Source: Yoonia sp034652275
GTDB taxonomy: Bacteria; Pseudomonadota; Alphaproteobacteria; Rhodobacterales; Rhodobacteraceae
Length of the DNA stretch: 64,000 nucleotides
NCBI RefSeq assembly: GCF_034652275.1
Contig: NZ_JAXIWG010000003.1
Span: 1 to 64,000, forward strand
Reading direction: 5' to 3'
Positions 9,028 through 17,510 of the stretch are shown here, in pieces. Positions within the stretch are counted from its first letter, which is position 1, and the number at the start of each line of letters is the position of its first letter. Both the position numbers and the translations under genes were made by a program. The notes under the pieces are model-generated. The model saw only the letters and a list, made by a program, of their open reading frames with translations, was not told where the DNA came from and did not search any database.

Positions 9028-9060
9028 GTTAGCGCAACCAAATGCATGTTAGCGCAACCA
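9028..9060. promoter_or_regulatory. Tandem 13-bp direct repeat in pckA-chvI intergenic region
   Basis: GTTAGCGCAACCA occurs at 9028-9040 and again at 9048-9060, a period of exactly 20 bases (about two helical turns). Read toward pckA it is TGGTTGCGCTAAC, an imperfect palindrome around CG of the kind bound by LacI-family regulators. PckR, a LacI-GalR protein, is known to control pckA in Sinorhizobium; linking it to this site is inference. The rest of the 295-base intergenic region holds only AT-rich promoter-like sequence before chvI that I cannot assign. Confidence 0.55.
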
Positions 9061-9233
9061 TTGCTGGCCGATCGGCCCCATGCGTCGGGCCATGGCGGGC
9101 TGGCATGGCAAAATTGAACCAATTACGGCAAATTTGTGGCGCCAATTTCTTTGGGGATTGATTCGCCTAGATAAAAGGCGGAAAATCATGTAGTTGTTAT
9201 GAGTTCACTGAAATGCATAGAGGTAAGACACCC

Positions 9234-9935
9234 ATGTCGAGAATCGCACTGGTTGACGACGACCGCAATATCCTGACCTCTGTAGCGATGACGCTGGAAG
9301 CCGAAGGGTTCGAGGTCGAGACCTATAACGACGGGCAGGCTGCATGGGACGCGTTCAACAAACGCATGCCGGATATGGCCGTGCTCGACATCAAGATGCC
9401 GCGGATGGACGGGATGGACCTGTTGCAGCGGCTGCGGCAGAAAACCTCCATGCCGGTTATTTTCCTGACCTCCAAGGACGACGAGATCGACGAGGTTCTG
9501 GGTCTGCGGATGGGCGCGGACGATTACGTCAAAAAGCCGTTTTCACAGCGCCTGCTGGTCGAACGGATCCGGTCGCTGTTGCGGCGTCAGGATGCCATCG
9601 CTGGCGAAGAGATCGAAGAAACCGAAGAGACCAAGATCATGGTTCGCGGTGATCTGGTGATGGACCCGTTGCGCCATGCGGTAAAATGGAAAGGTCAGGA
9701 TGTATCGCTGACCGTGACCGAATTCCTGCTGTTGCAGGCGCTGGCGCAGCGCCCCGGTTTCGTCAAAAGCCGCGATCAGTTGATGGATGTGGCCTATGAT
9801 GATCAGGTCTATGTCGATGACCGTACCATCGACAGCCATATCAAACGTCTTCGCAAGAAGATGCGTAATACCGATGACGAGTTTTCCGCGATCGAGACAT
9901 TGTATGGAATTGGTTACCGTTACAACGAAGACTAG
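9234..9935 (+). CDS. chvI: Two-component response regulator ChvI
   Basis: This OmpR-family response regulator of 233 residues has an N-terminal receiver domain with VDDD acidic residues, phosphoacceptor Asp52 in AVLDIKMPRMDG, and conserved Thr and Lys (FLTSKDD, VKKPF). A C-terminal winged helix follows (DRTIDSHIKRLRKKM). The sequence matches ChvI, which in rhizobia responds to acid or envelope signals and controls exopolysaccharide, motility and carbon genes. The ATG at 9234 is preferred because AGAGGT is well spaced before it; an in-frame ATG at 9213 has no such site. chvG follows after three bases. Confidence 0.93.
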   Translation: MSRIALVDDDRNILTSVAMTLEAEGFEVETYNDGQAAWDAFNKRMPDMAVLDIKMPRMDGMDLLQRLRQKTSMPVIFLTSKDDEIDEVLGLRMGADDYVKKPFSQRLLVERIRSLLRRQDAIAGEEIEETEETKIMVRGDLVMDPLRHAVKWKGQDVSLTVTEFLLLQALAQRPGFVKSRDQLMDVAYDDQVYVDDRTIDSHIKRLRKKMRNTDDEFSAIETLYGIGYRYNED

Positions 9936-9938
9936 GGC

Positions 9939-11672
9939 ATGAGTTCCGCCCCCAAAATCGACGTGCGCGACCTGCGGTCTGTCCGCAAGGCGGCGTTGTC
10001 GCCTGATCTTGTTTTGGGTGAGGATTGGGTTGAACCTGACGCCACGCGCGACGGCGCGACCTACATCAATGCGCCCAAACGCGGGATCATCGCGCTGCGC
10101 AAGTCGCCGATCGCGCGCAAGATCGTCGTTTTCAACCTGATCGCCATGTTCATCATGATCGCGGGGGTGCTTTATCTCAACTCCTCGCGCGACAGTCTGG
10201 TGTTTCAACGCGCCAACGGATTGATCTACGAAGCCCAGCTGATCGCGGATGTGTTTGAAGCACAGATGCCAAGCGTGGCACCTGTCAACCTTGTCACCGC
10301 TGACGGGATCAACCCTGCCGAGACACTTGCGGGCCTCAACCTGCGCGGCGGGCTGGAAGTGTCGGTGTTCGCGCCGGATGCTACCCTTGTTGCGCGCACG
10401 ACGGGTCCGTTGACGCAGGCAGAAATTGCCGATCTTGACGCGCAGATCGGCCAGACCGTGATCACCGATTTTCTGGGGTCGCTGACCGGGGGGCTGTTTG
10501 GCCTGTTCGACAGTGCAGAAGCCGCGCCACGGCAGGAAGTGCTGGCGCGCGCATCACCCGCGCTTGTCGATGCCGCCATGCAGGGCAATACCCAGCTCAA
10601 CATCACCGAAGTCGGGGGGGGGTCGGTTTTCGTCGTCTTCACGCCGATCCTGCGCAACGGTGAGCCCATCGGCGTGATCGCGGCTGCCACAGCGGCGGGC
10701 GAGGTCGACAGCCTTGTGCGGCGCGAACGCGAAGAGGTATTGCGCCTTTTGTTCATCGGTATCGCGGTCAGTATCGGGCTCAGCCTTGTTCTTGCCTCGA
10801 CCATCGCCAACCCGCTCGCCGATCTCGCGACCGCCGCCGAGGCCAGCCACCAGAAGAACGCGCGCAAGATGTCGCCCGTCCGTGTGCGCATTCCCGACCT
10901 GACGGCCCGACCGGACGAGATCGGCCGCCTGTCCGGTGCCTTGCGCGGCATGGTCTCCGCTCTTTACGAGCGGATCGAAAGCAACGAACAGTTCGCAGCT
11001 GATGTCGCCCATGAAATCAAAAACCCGCTTGCGTCGCTGCGTTCGGCCGTCGGTACGATGCGCATCGCGAAACGGGAGGATCAGCGCGAACGTATGCTCG
11101 AAGTGATCGAACATGATGTCAAACGGCTTGACCGTCTGGTCAGTGACATCTCGAACGCGTCGCGGCTCGACAGCGAACTGGTCAAGGAAGAAGAGGAAAC
11201 CTTTGACCTGATCAACATGCTGCGAAATGTGAACGACTACCTCGGTAAAGATGCAGAGGCCCGCGGCATTAATTTCGTCACCGATGTGCCGCAGGCGCCG
11301 ATCATGGTGCAGGGTCTTGAAGGGCGCTTGGCGCAGGTCTTTGTCAACCTGATCACCAATGCGATTTCCTTCTGTGAAAAAGGCGACGCGATCCGTGTCT
11401 GGACCCGCACCCGCGAAAACCGCGTGCTTGTGGTGGTCGAAGACACAGGACCGGGTATCCCCGACGATGCGCTGCGCAAGATTTTCCAGCGCTTCTATTC
11501 CGAACGCCCTGCTGGCCAGTTCGGCAACAATTCCGGCCTTGGCCTTGCCATCTCCAAACAGATCGTCGAGGCGCATGGCGGCGTGATCTGGGCCGAGAAT
11601 ATCCGCCCCACTGATGCCGATCCCACGTCTGAACCCGCTGGCGCAAGGTTTGTCGTCGGACTGCCCTTGTAA
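9939..11672 (+). CDS. chvG: Sensor histidine kinase ChvG
   Basis: This 577-residue membrane kinase is the partner of ChvI. A cytoplasmic N-terminal ~55 residues leads to TM1 (about 60-85), a periplasmic sensor region to about 265, TM2 near 268-290, and a HAMP linker (IANPLADLATAAEA). The dimerisation box DVAHEIKNPLASLRS carries phospho-accepting His358, and the ATPase domain has N box NLITNAISF, G1 EDTGPGIPDD and G2 NNSGLGLAISKQ. All catalytic motifs are present. In other alphaproteobacteria the periplasmic inhibitor ExoR binds this sensor; no exoR is in the window. Confidence 0.93.
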   Translation: MSSAPKIDVRDLRSVRKAALSPDLVLGEDWVEPDATRDGATYINAPKRGIIALRKSPIARKIVVFNLIAMFIMIAGVLYLNSSRDSLVFQRANGLIYEAQLIADVFEAQMPSVAPVNLVTADGINPAETLAGLNLRGGLEVSVFAPDATLVARTTGPLTQAEIADLDAQIGQTVITDFLGSLTGGLFGLFDSAEAAPRQEVLARASPALVDAAMQGNTQLNITEVGGGSVFVVFTPILRNGEPIGVIAAATAAGEVDSLVRREREEVLRLLFIGIAVSIGLSLVLASTIANPLADLATAAEASHQKNARKMSPVRVRIPDLTARPDEIGRLSGALRGMVSALYERIESNEQFAADVAHEIKNPLASLRSAVGTMRIAKREDQRERMLEVIEHDVKRLDRLVSDISNASRLDSELVKEEEETFDLINMLRNVNDYLGKDAEARGINFVTDVPQAPIMVQGLEGRLAQVFVNLITNAISFCEKGDAIRVWTRTRENRVLVVVEDTGPGIPDDALRKIFQRFYSERPAGQFGNNSGLGLAISKQIVEAHGGVIWAENIRPTDADPTSEPAGARFVVGLPL

Positions 11673-11681
11673 AGGATCGCC

Positions 11682-12107
11682 ATGACGCAGCCTGAAACGC
11701 GTCACGGCACCTGTGTGGCTTGGGACGACCGCGGGGTGCTGATCCTCGGGGCCGCAGGCCGGGGCAAATCAGCGCTGGCCTTGTACCTGATGGCGCTGGG
11801 CGGCACCTTGGTCGCTGATGACAGGGTGGTGTTGCAGGCGGACGGGGGCAGGCTGGTGGCGACGTGTCCGCCCGCCATCGCCGGGCTGATCGAGGCGCGT
11901 GGCGTGGGTATCCTGAACGCCGCCTGTCAGGCGCGCGCCACTGTGGCGCTGGTCGTCGATCTGGACAGGACCGCCGATCAGCGCCTGCCGGACCGCGCGT
12001 CTACACGCATATGTGGCTGCGATATTCCCTTGATTAAACGCATCGACGGGCCACATTTCGCCGCAATCATTGTGCAAATCCTCAAGGCAGGCTGGAGCGA
12101 CCGATGA
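11682..12107 (+). CDS. hprK: HPr kinase/phosphorylase, short alphaproteobacterial form
   Basis: This 141-residue protein corresponds to only the C-terminal catalytic domain of the ~310-residue HprK of Firmicutes. It keeps the Walker A GAAGRGKS (residues 23-30), the ADD motif after the following strand, and the IEARGVGIL signature. It phosphorylates and dephosphorylates a serine of HPr, adjusting the regulatory PTS. AAAGGATCGCC precedes its ATG, 9 bases after chvG. It overlaps rapZ by four bases. The short form is normal in alphaproteobacteria and not a truncation. Confidence 0.92.
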   Translation: MTQPETRHGTCVAWDDRGVLILGAAGRGKSALALYLMALGGTLVADDRVVLQADGGRLVATCPPAIAGLIEARGVGILNAACQARATVALVVDLDRTADQRLPDRASTRICGCDIPLIKRIDGPHFAAIIVQILKAGWSDR

Positions 12108-13006
12108 CAGACACCCCACGCATAGTGCCCACGACGGTCCTTGTGACCGGGCCGTCAGGTGCGGGCCGGTCAACCGCGATCAACGCGCTCGAGGATCTGG
12201 GCTACGAGGTGATCGACAACCTGCCCCTGTCTCTGTTGCCGCGCCTGCTGGACGGGCCCCCGCCCAGCCGCCCGCTCGCACTGGGCCTTGACGTGCGCAA
12301 CCGCGATTTCGGCACCGATGCGCTGATCGCGACCATCGACCAGTTGGCCGCGCGCAGCGATCAGGTGATGCAGGTCCTGTATCTGGACGCCGCCGAGGAA
12401 GAGCTGGTCAAACGCTATTCCGAAACCCGCAGGCGGCATCCGCTCGCCCCTGCGGGGCCGCCGCTCGCTGGGATCGCCCGCGAACGCGACCTGTTGGTTC
12501 CCGTGCGCAGCCGCGCCGATGTGCTGATCGATACGACGGGCCTGTCGCCGCATGACCTGCGCGCCGAAATCGACCGCTGGTTCGCCACCGCCGAGGGGCG
12601 CAATCTGGGGGTCACGCTGCATTCGTTTTCCTACAAACGCGGGTTGCCGCGCGGTATGGATATCGTCATGGACTGCCGTTTCCTGCGCAACCCGCATTGG
12701 GATGCCGATCTGCGCGCGCGTGACGGGCGCGATGGCGATGTCGCGGCCTATGTCGCTGCCGATCCGCGATTCGATGACTTCTTCGGTCGGGTGAAAGCGC
12801 TGATCGATCTGGTCCTGCCCGCACATAAGGACGAAGGCAAAAGCCACCTTTCAATCGGTTTTGGCTGTACCGGAGGGCAACACCGTTCCGTCATGATCGT
12901 CGAACAGATGGCACAGGCCCTTGCGAAAGACGGGTGGCATGTGTCTAAACGGCATCGAGAGATGGAAAGGCACGACACATTGGTCAGCAAGGAACGACAG
13001 GCTTGA
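12104..13006 (+). CDS. rapZ: RNase adapter RapZ (YvcJ family)
   Basis: This 300-residue protein has the N-terminal P-loop GPSGAGRST (residues 16-24) followed by DLGYEVIDNLP, and a C-terminal RNA-binding half with HLSIGFGCTGGQHRS. RapZ in E. coli presents GlmZ RNA to RNase E and senses glucosamine-6-phosphate; in alphaproteobacteria the partner RNA is unknown. The usual Walker lysine is replaced by Arg (GAGRST). I believe this is common in alphaproteobacterial members, but nucleotide binding may be altered. It sits between hprK and the EIIA gene with overlaps on both sides. Confidence 0.92.
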   Translation: MTDTPRIVPTTVLVTGPSGAGRSTAINALEDLGYEVIDNLPLSLLPRLLDGPPPSRPLALGLDVRNRDFGTDALIATIDQLAARSDQVMQVLYLDAAEEELVKRYSETRRRHPLAPAGPPLAGIARERDLLVPVRSRADVLIDTTGLSPHDLRAEIDRWFATAEGRNLGVTLHSFSYKRGLPRGMDIVMDCRFLRNPHWDADLRARDGRDGDVAAYVAADPRFDDFFGRVKALIDLVLPAHKDEGKSHLSIGFGCTGGQHRSVMIVEQMAQALAKDGWHVSKRHREMERHDTLVSKERQA

Positions 13007-13398
13007 TCGGGATCGTCATCGTCGCACATGGCGGGCTGGCGCGGGAATACCTGTCCGCCGTGGAACATGTCGTGGGCCAACAGCCCGGCATGGTCAGCAT
13101 CGCTATCGGGCCGGATGACGACCGCGCGCTGAAACAGGCCGAAATCTGCGATGCGGCCGATTCCGTCGACACGGGCGCGGGCGTGATCATTGTGACCGAT
13201 ATGTTCGGCGGATCGCCCTCGAACCTGTCGCTGCGCGCCTGCAGCCCCGCCAACCGCAAGATCCTTTACGGGGCGAACCTGCCGATGCTGATCAAGCTTG
13301 CCAAATCGCGCAAACGCTCTGTGCCCGACGCCGCCGAAGCCGCGATTGCAGCGGCGCATAAATACATCAACAGCCACAACGGCGGCATATCCCAATGA
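13003..13398 (+). CDS. PTS EIIA component, mannose type
   Basis: This 131-residue EIIA-Man domain protein starts MIGIVIVAHGGLAREY, where the His of VAHG (residue 9) is the expected phosphorylation site; IIVTDMFGGSPSN is the second family signature. No EIIB or EIIC gene is near, so it probably serves signalling rather than sugar uptake, as in other alphaproteobacterial hprK-linked PTS sets. The start is a TTG overlapping the rapZ stop (TTGA); no ATG or GTG fits the family N terminus. It overlaps the HPr gene by four bases. Confidence 0.9.
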   Translation: MIGIVIVAHGGLAREYLSAVEHVVGQQPGMVSIAIGPDDDRALKQAEICDAADSVDTGAGVIIVTDMFGGSPSNLSLRACSPANRKILYGANLPMLIKLAKSRKRSVPDAAEAAIAAAHKYINSHNGGISQ

Positions 13399-13664
13399 CG
13401 ACAGCGGTTCTGAAGATCGAGAATATCAAGGGCCTGCATGCCCGCGCCTCGGCCAAGCTGGTCGAGGTCGTCGAAAGCTTCGACGCCGAGGCCACCGTGC
13501 GCAAGGATGGCGAAAGCGCCAGCGGCGACAGCATCATGGGTCTGTTGATGCTCGCCGCGTCCGTCGGCACCTATATCGAGGTCGAAACCCGCGGGCCGGA
13601 CGCCGAACCGCTGCTTGCGGCCATCACGGCGCTGGTCGCCGACAAGTTCGGCGAAGGCGACTGA
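13395..13664 (+). CDS. ptsH: Phosphocarrier protein HPr
   Basis: This 89-residue HPr has the phosphohistidine site GLHARASAK near residues 13-21 and the regulatory serine region DSIMGLLMLAAS near residue 46, the target of HprK. It passes phosphate from enzyme I to the EIIA just upstream. Enzyme I is not in the window. It is the last gene of the chvI-chvG-hprK-rapZ-EIIA-HPr run, and a short intergenic repeat follows its stop codon. Confidence 0.93.
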   Translation: MTTAVLKIENIKGLHARASAKLVEVVESFDAEATVRKDGESASGDSIMGLLMLAASVGTYIEVETRGPDAEPLLAAITALVADKFGEGD

Positions 13665-13680
13665 CAGCCCAAAGCCCCCA

Positions 13681-13715
13681 TCGTTCGAGCCGAAATATCC
13701 GCGCCGGAGGCATAG
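13681..13715 (+). repeat. Intergenic repeat, copy 1 (CGAGCC...GCCGGAGGCATA)
   Basis: A ~33-base block starting TCGTTCGAGCCG and ending GCGCCGGAGGCATAGAA lies 16 bases after the HPr stop. It matches the block at 21587-21620 with five substitutions. It is not palindromic and has no coding potential. Confidence 0.6.
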
Positions 13716-13738
13716 AATCTTTTCTGGAACGGCGCGGT

Positions 13739-14614
13739 TCAGCGCGTCGGCACTGGAGTATCGCCGCGGTAATCATAAAACCCGCGCTGCGTCTTGCGAC
13801 CCAGCCAACCGGCTTCGACGTATTTCGTCAGCAAGGGGCAGGGGCGGTATTTGGTATCGGCCAGCCCGTCATGCAGCACGTTCATGATCGCAAGGCAGGT
13901 ATCCAGCCCGATGAAATCGGCCAGTTCCAGCGGCCCCATCGGATGGTTCGCCCCCAGTTTCAGCGATGTGTCGATCGACTGCACCGAACCCACGCCTTCG
14001 TATAGCGTATAGATCGCCTCGTTGATCATCGGCATCAGGATGCGGTTGACGATGAAGCCGGGGAAATCCTCTGAGGCGGTGCTGGTCTTGCCCAACCGTT
14101 CCACGACTTCCTGACAGGCGCGGAAGGTCGGCTCGTCCGTGGCGATCCCACGGATCAGCTCGACCAGCTGCATGATCGGCACGGGGTTCATGAAATGGAA
14201 CCCCATGAAGCGTTCGGGCCGGTCTGTGCGCGACGCCAGCCGCGTGATCGAGATGGACGATGTGTTCGATGTCAGGATCGTGTCGGGTTTCAGATGCGGC
14301 ACAAGATCCTCGAAAATCGCGGCCTTGATCGTTTCGCGTTCGGTCGCGGCTTCGATGATCAGGTCGCTGTCGCCCAGATCGGTCAGCGTCTGGGTCGAGG
14401 CGATCCGGCGCATCGCCTGCGCCTTGGTATCGGCGGTGATGATCTCGCGCGTGACCTGCCGTTCGAGGTTGCGGTCGATTTGCGCGAGGGCGGCTGCCAG
14501 CGCATCGGCGCTGACATCGGTCAGAAGCACGTCATAACCCGCCACGGCAAAGACATGGGCAATGCCGTTGCCCATCTGTCCCGCACCCACAATTCCCACA
14601 CGTTCGATCGCCAT
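13739..14614 (-). CDS. hbd: 3-hydroxybutyryl-CoA dehydrogenase
   Basis: This 291-residue NAD-dependent enzyme interconverts 3-hydroxybutyryl-CoA and acetoacetyl-CoA. The Rossmann motif is GAGQMGNGIA (residues 9-18), the catalytic region is FHFMNPVPIMQLVE, and the C-terminal domain has ANHPMGPLELADFIGLDT. Length and motifs are those of the single-domain family, not of the fused FadB. The ATG at 14614 has AAAGGAAA upstream; the longer open frame has no ribosome-binding site. It may serve butyrate/PHB turnover and feed crotonyl-CoA into the ethylmalonyl-CoA pathway, in keeping with mcd and etfBA nearby. Confidence 0.92.
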   Translation of the reverse strand: MAIERVGIVGAGQMGNGIAHVFAVAGYDVLLTDVSADALAAALAQIDRNLERQVTREIITADTKAQAMRRIASTQTLTDLGDSDLIIEAATERETIKAAIFEDLVPHLKPDTILTSNTSSISITRLASRTDRPERFMGFHFMNPVPIMQLVELIRGIATDEPTFRACQEVVERLGKTSTASEDFPGFIVNRILMPMINEAIYTLYEGVGSVQSIDTSLKLGANHPMGPLELADFIGLDTCLAIMNVLHDGLADTKYRPCPLLTKYVEAGWLGRKTQRGFYDYRGDTPVPTR

Positions 14615-14748
14615 GACTTTTCCTTTACAGGTTCCGTAGCACCATAGGCCGCTGCACGGGCTGGCTTCAAGCCGGACAGATGCAGCAAATTTGCCTGAAA
14701 TCCAACCATTAGCGATTTCGCAAAACAATTGCGCGAATCTGGCGTCGA

Positions 14749-15615
14749 ATGACAGCACCGGGAACCAAGATGCGGCAAGAATCGATAGACATGGGCGATC
14801 TGTCCTATGCGCCCTGTCGTTATGGCAATTCGCGCATTCTGTTCCGTGGTCCGCGTAAACCGCTCGACCGTCCGTATATCGCCTTTATCGGCGGTACGGA
14901 AACCTATGGCAAATTCATCGAAAAGCCCTTTCCCACGCTGGTCGAAACGGCCTTGCGGCAGACATGTGTGAACTTTGGCTGCGTGAACGGCGGGATCGAT
15001 GCCTTTGTGAATGACCCCACGATCATGGAAATCTGCCATGCCGCCGACATGACCGTGGTGCAGGTGCTGGGAGCGAACAACCTGTCGAACCGGTTTTATT
15101 CGGTGCATCCGCGCCGCAACGACAGGTTTCTGCGCGCGTCAACCGTGTTGCAGGCGATCTATCCCGAGGTGGATTTCACCGAATTTTCGTTCACCCGCCA
15201 TCTGCTTGGCCGCCTGTTCGACATCTCGCCGGAACGGTTCGATATCGTCGTCCACGAATTGCGCCAGGCCTGGCTCGCGCGGATGCAGAACATGCTGCGC
15301 CAGATCGGCCCGCACAGCATGTTGCTGTGGTTCTCGGATGAACCGCTGGACGATACACCTTGGGCGGACCGACCGGGGCAGTTGCAGACCGACCCGCTTT
15401 TTGTCACCGCCGCAATGATCGACACGCTGCGCCCCTTGGTCAAATCGGTCGTCGTTGCCAACCCGTCGGAACTGGCGCTGGGGCAGGGTACGATGGGGAT
15501 GCATTACCCCCCGTCTCAGCAATCCGTCGCGGCCGAAATGCTGGGCGTGCGTTGCCATGCAGAAGCCGCGACCAAGCTGATCACCGCCCTACGGGATGAA
15601 TTGTTCTCGATCTGA
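14749..15615 (+). CDS. DUF6473-like protein
   Basis: This 288-residue cytoplasmic protein has no signal peptide. Recognisable stretches are FIGGTETYGKFIEKPFP (about residue 46), NFGCVNGGIDAF and VVQVLGANNLSNRFYSVHPR. This pattern occurs in a family seen mainly in Rhodobacteraceae that I believe is DUF6473, function unknown. The TETYGKF and GCVNGGIDAF elements recall SGNH-type esterase or capsule-export-associated proteins, but no complete catalytic triad can be argued. The start may instead be the ATG at 14770, since ribosome-binding sites before both are weak. Its 3' end forms part of a terminator serving the opposite strand. Confidence 0.7.
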   Translation: MTAPGTKMRQESIDMGDLSYAPCRYGNSRILFRGPRKPLDRPYIAFIGGTETYGKFIEKPFPTLVETALRQTCVNFGCVNGGIDAFVNDPTIMEICHAADMTVVQVLGANNLSNRFYSVHPRRNDRFLRASTVLQAIYPEVDFTEFSFTRHLLGRLFDISPERFDIVVHELRQAWLARMQNMLRQIGPHSMLLWFSDEPLDDTPWADRPGQLQTDPLFVTAAMIDTLRPLVKSVVVANPSELALGQGTMGMHYPPSQQSVAAEMLGVRCHAEAATKLITALRDELFSI

Positions 15616-15658
15616 CATGCAAAAGGGGCCGGCGATGACCGCCGACCCCTTCGAGAAC
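15603..15658 (-). terminator. Terminator of the etfBA transcript
   Basis: Inner arms 15623-15634 and 15640-15651 form a 12-base stem with one mismatch, and outer arms GTTCTCGA (15603-15610) and TCGAGAAC (15651-15658) extend the symmetry. On the minus strand the stem is followed by TTTT, so it ends the etfBA mRNA. The left outer arm is the coding end of the convergent DUF6473 gene. Confidence 0.8.
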
Positions 15659-15672
15659 ACGTCAGACTGGCG

Positions 15673-16599
15673 TCAGAGCTTACCTGTCAACTCCGGCAAG
15701 GCATCGAACAGGTCGGCGACAAGGCCGTAATCGGCGACCTGAAAGATCGGCGCTTCTTCGTCCTTGTTGATGGCCACAATGATCTTGCTGTCCTTCATCC
15801 CGGCAAGGTGCTGGATCGCACCGGAAATGCCGACAGCGACATAGAGATCAGGCGCGACAACCTTGCCGGTCTGCCCGACCTGCCAGTCATTGGGCGCATA
15901 GCCGCTGTCCACGGCGGCGCGCGACGCGCCGACGGCAGCACCCAGCTTGTCGGCCAGTTTCTCGATCAGGGCGAAATCGGCCTGCGAGCCCAGCCCGCGC
16001 CCGCCGGAGACGACCACACCTGCCGATGTCAGTTCTGGCCGGTCAGAGGCTGCGACCTTGTCCTCGACCCATTCCGACAGACCGGGGTTGCCCGCGGCAC
16101 CGATCATTTCCACGGCAGCGGACCCGCCCATGCCTGCGGCCTCGAAACCCGCGGTGCGGATCGTCATCACCTTGGTCGCGTCGGACGATTTGACGGTCTG
16201 GATCGCGTTGCCGGCATAGATCGGACGCTCGAACGTGTCGGCATCAACGATGCCCGTCACTTCGGAAATCACCATCACATCGAGCAAGGCCGCGACGCGC
16301 GGCATGACGTTTTTCGCATCTGTCGTGCCGGGGGCAGCGATATGGGTGTAATCGCCTGCCAGCGACACGATCAGGTCGGCGGTCGGTTCCGCCAAGCGAT
16401 GACCCAAGGCGGGGTCCTCGGCACAAAGCACGCGCGCGACACCGTCGATCTTTGCCGCCTCATCCGCAGCCGCACGGGCCGAGGCACCGGCGCAGAGAAC
16501 GGTCACATCGCCCAAGGCGCGGGCCGCTGTTACGGCTTTTGCGGTCGCATCGACGGCCAAGGTGCCATCGGTCACTTCACCAATCAACAGAACAGCCAT
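15673..16599 (-). CDS. etfA: Electron transfer flavoprotein alpha subunit
   Basis: This 308-residue EtfA/FixB protein has the FAD-binding C-terminal domain with VVSGGRGLGS, GASRAAVDSGYAP, GQTGKVVAPDLYVAVGIS and a final NKDEEAPIFQVADYG. It binds FAD and passes electrons from acyl-CoA dehydrogenases (such as the mcd product) to ETF:quinone oxidoreductase. Its ATG overlaps the etfB stop by one base (TAATG), so the subunits are translated together. A strong terminator follows. Confidence 0.96.
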   Translation of the reverse strand: MAVLLIGEVTDGTLAVDATAKAVTAARALGDVTVLCAGASARAAADEAAKIDGVARVLCAEDPALGHRLAEPTADLIVSLAGDYTHIAAPGTTDAKNVMPRVAALLDVMVISEVTGIVDADTFERPIYAGNAIQTVKSSDATKVMTIRTAGFEAAGMGGSAAVEMIGAAGNPGLSEWVEDKVAASDRPELTSAGVVVSGGRGLGSQADFALIEKLADKLGAAVGASRAAVDSGYAPNDWQVGQTGKVVAPDLYVAVGISGAIQHLAGMKDSKIIVAINKDEEAPIFQVADYGLVADLFDALPELTGKL

Positions 16600-17357
16600 T
16601 ACACAGCCCCCGCTTCTTTGAGTTTCTCGACCAGTTCGTCCACCGATTTCACCATGATGCCCGCTTTGCGCGTGCCCGGTTCGACGGTTTTCACCACGCT
16701 CAGGCGCGGTGTGATATCGACGCCGTAATCGGCCGGTGTCTTTTCATCCAAAGGCTTTTTCTTGGCCTTCATGATGTTGGGCAAGGATGCATAGCGTGGT
16801 TCGTTCAGGCGCAGATCGACGCTGATGATCGTGGGCATCTTGACCTTGATGGTCTGCAAGCCGCCGTCCACTTCGCGTGTCACGGTCGCATGGTCGCCGT
16901 CGATGCTGACCTCGGAGGCGAATGTCGCCTGTGACCAGCCGAGCAGCGCGGACAGCATCTGCCCTGTCGCGTTCATGTCGTTGTCGATGGCCTGCTTGCC
17001 GCAGATCACCAGACCGGGGTTTTCTTCCTTGACCACAGCGGCAAGGATTTTCGCAACGGCGAGGGGTTCGATATCCTGATGCACGTCGTCGCTAGCCACG
17101 ACGAGGATGGCGCGGTCAGCCCCCATCGCGAGGGCAGTGCGCAGCGTTTCCTGCGCCTGCTTGACGCCGATGGACACGGCCACGACCTCTTCGACCTTGC
17201 CCGCTTCGCGCAGGCGGATCGCCTCTTCGACGGCGATTTCGTCGAAAGGGTTCATGGACATTTTGACATTGGCAAGATCGACACCGGAACCATCCGCCTT
17301 GACGCGGACCTTCACGTTATAGTCGATCACGCGCTTGACAGGTACGAGCACCTTCAT
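16599..17357 (-). CDS. etfB: Electron transfer flavoprotein beta subunit
   Basis: This 252-residue EtfB/FixA protein starts MKVLVPVKRVIDYNVKVR and has the segments AVEEAIRLREAG and CGKQAIDNDMNATGQM that bind AMP and structure the dimer. Near residue 195 it has EPRYASLPNIMKAKKKP, the docking loop (with the conserved Leu) that recognises partner dehydrogenases. GGGAGA lies before the ATG; a start nine codons earlier is less likely. It is the first gene of the etfBA operon. Confidence 0.96.
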   Translation of the reverse strand: MKVLVPVKRVIDYNVKVRVKADGSGVDLANVKMSMNPFDEIAVEEAIRLREAGKVEEVVAVSIGVKQAQETLRTALAMGADRAILVVASDDVHQDIEPLAVAKILAAVVKEENPGLVICGKQAIDNDMNATGQMLSALLGWSQATFASEVSIDGDHATVTREVDGGLQTIKVKMPTIISVDLRLNEPRYASLPNIMKAKKKPLDEKTPADYGVDITPRLSVVKTVEPGTRKAGIMVKSVDELVEKLKEAGAV

Positions 17358-17487
17358 CTGCGTTTCTCCCATAGAATTCATCATGTGGTCTGATGCAGTA
17401 GTTAGCCGTTGCGGCGGGGTGACAACAGTGCAAAATCGACGCGGCAGGTGTCAGGGACGCCACGTTCTTGACGCGCACGTCAAGCAA

Positions 17488-17508
17488 GGTGGGGTCAAAC
17501 CCACCCTA
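17488..17508 (-). repeat. GTAGGG-type palindromic repeat, minus orientation
   Basis: On the minus strand it reads TAGGGTGGGTTTGACCCCACC. It starts two bases after the stop codon of the adenosyltransferase gene and could also act as its 3' hairpin. It belongs to the same family as the elements at 22920, 26604, 44596, 50498 and 58725. Confidence 0.6.
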
Positions 17509-17510
17509 GC

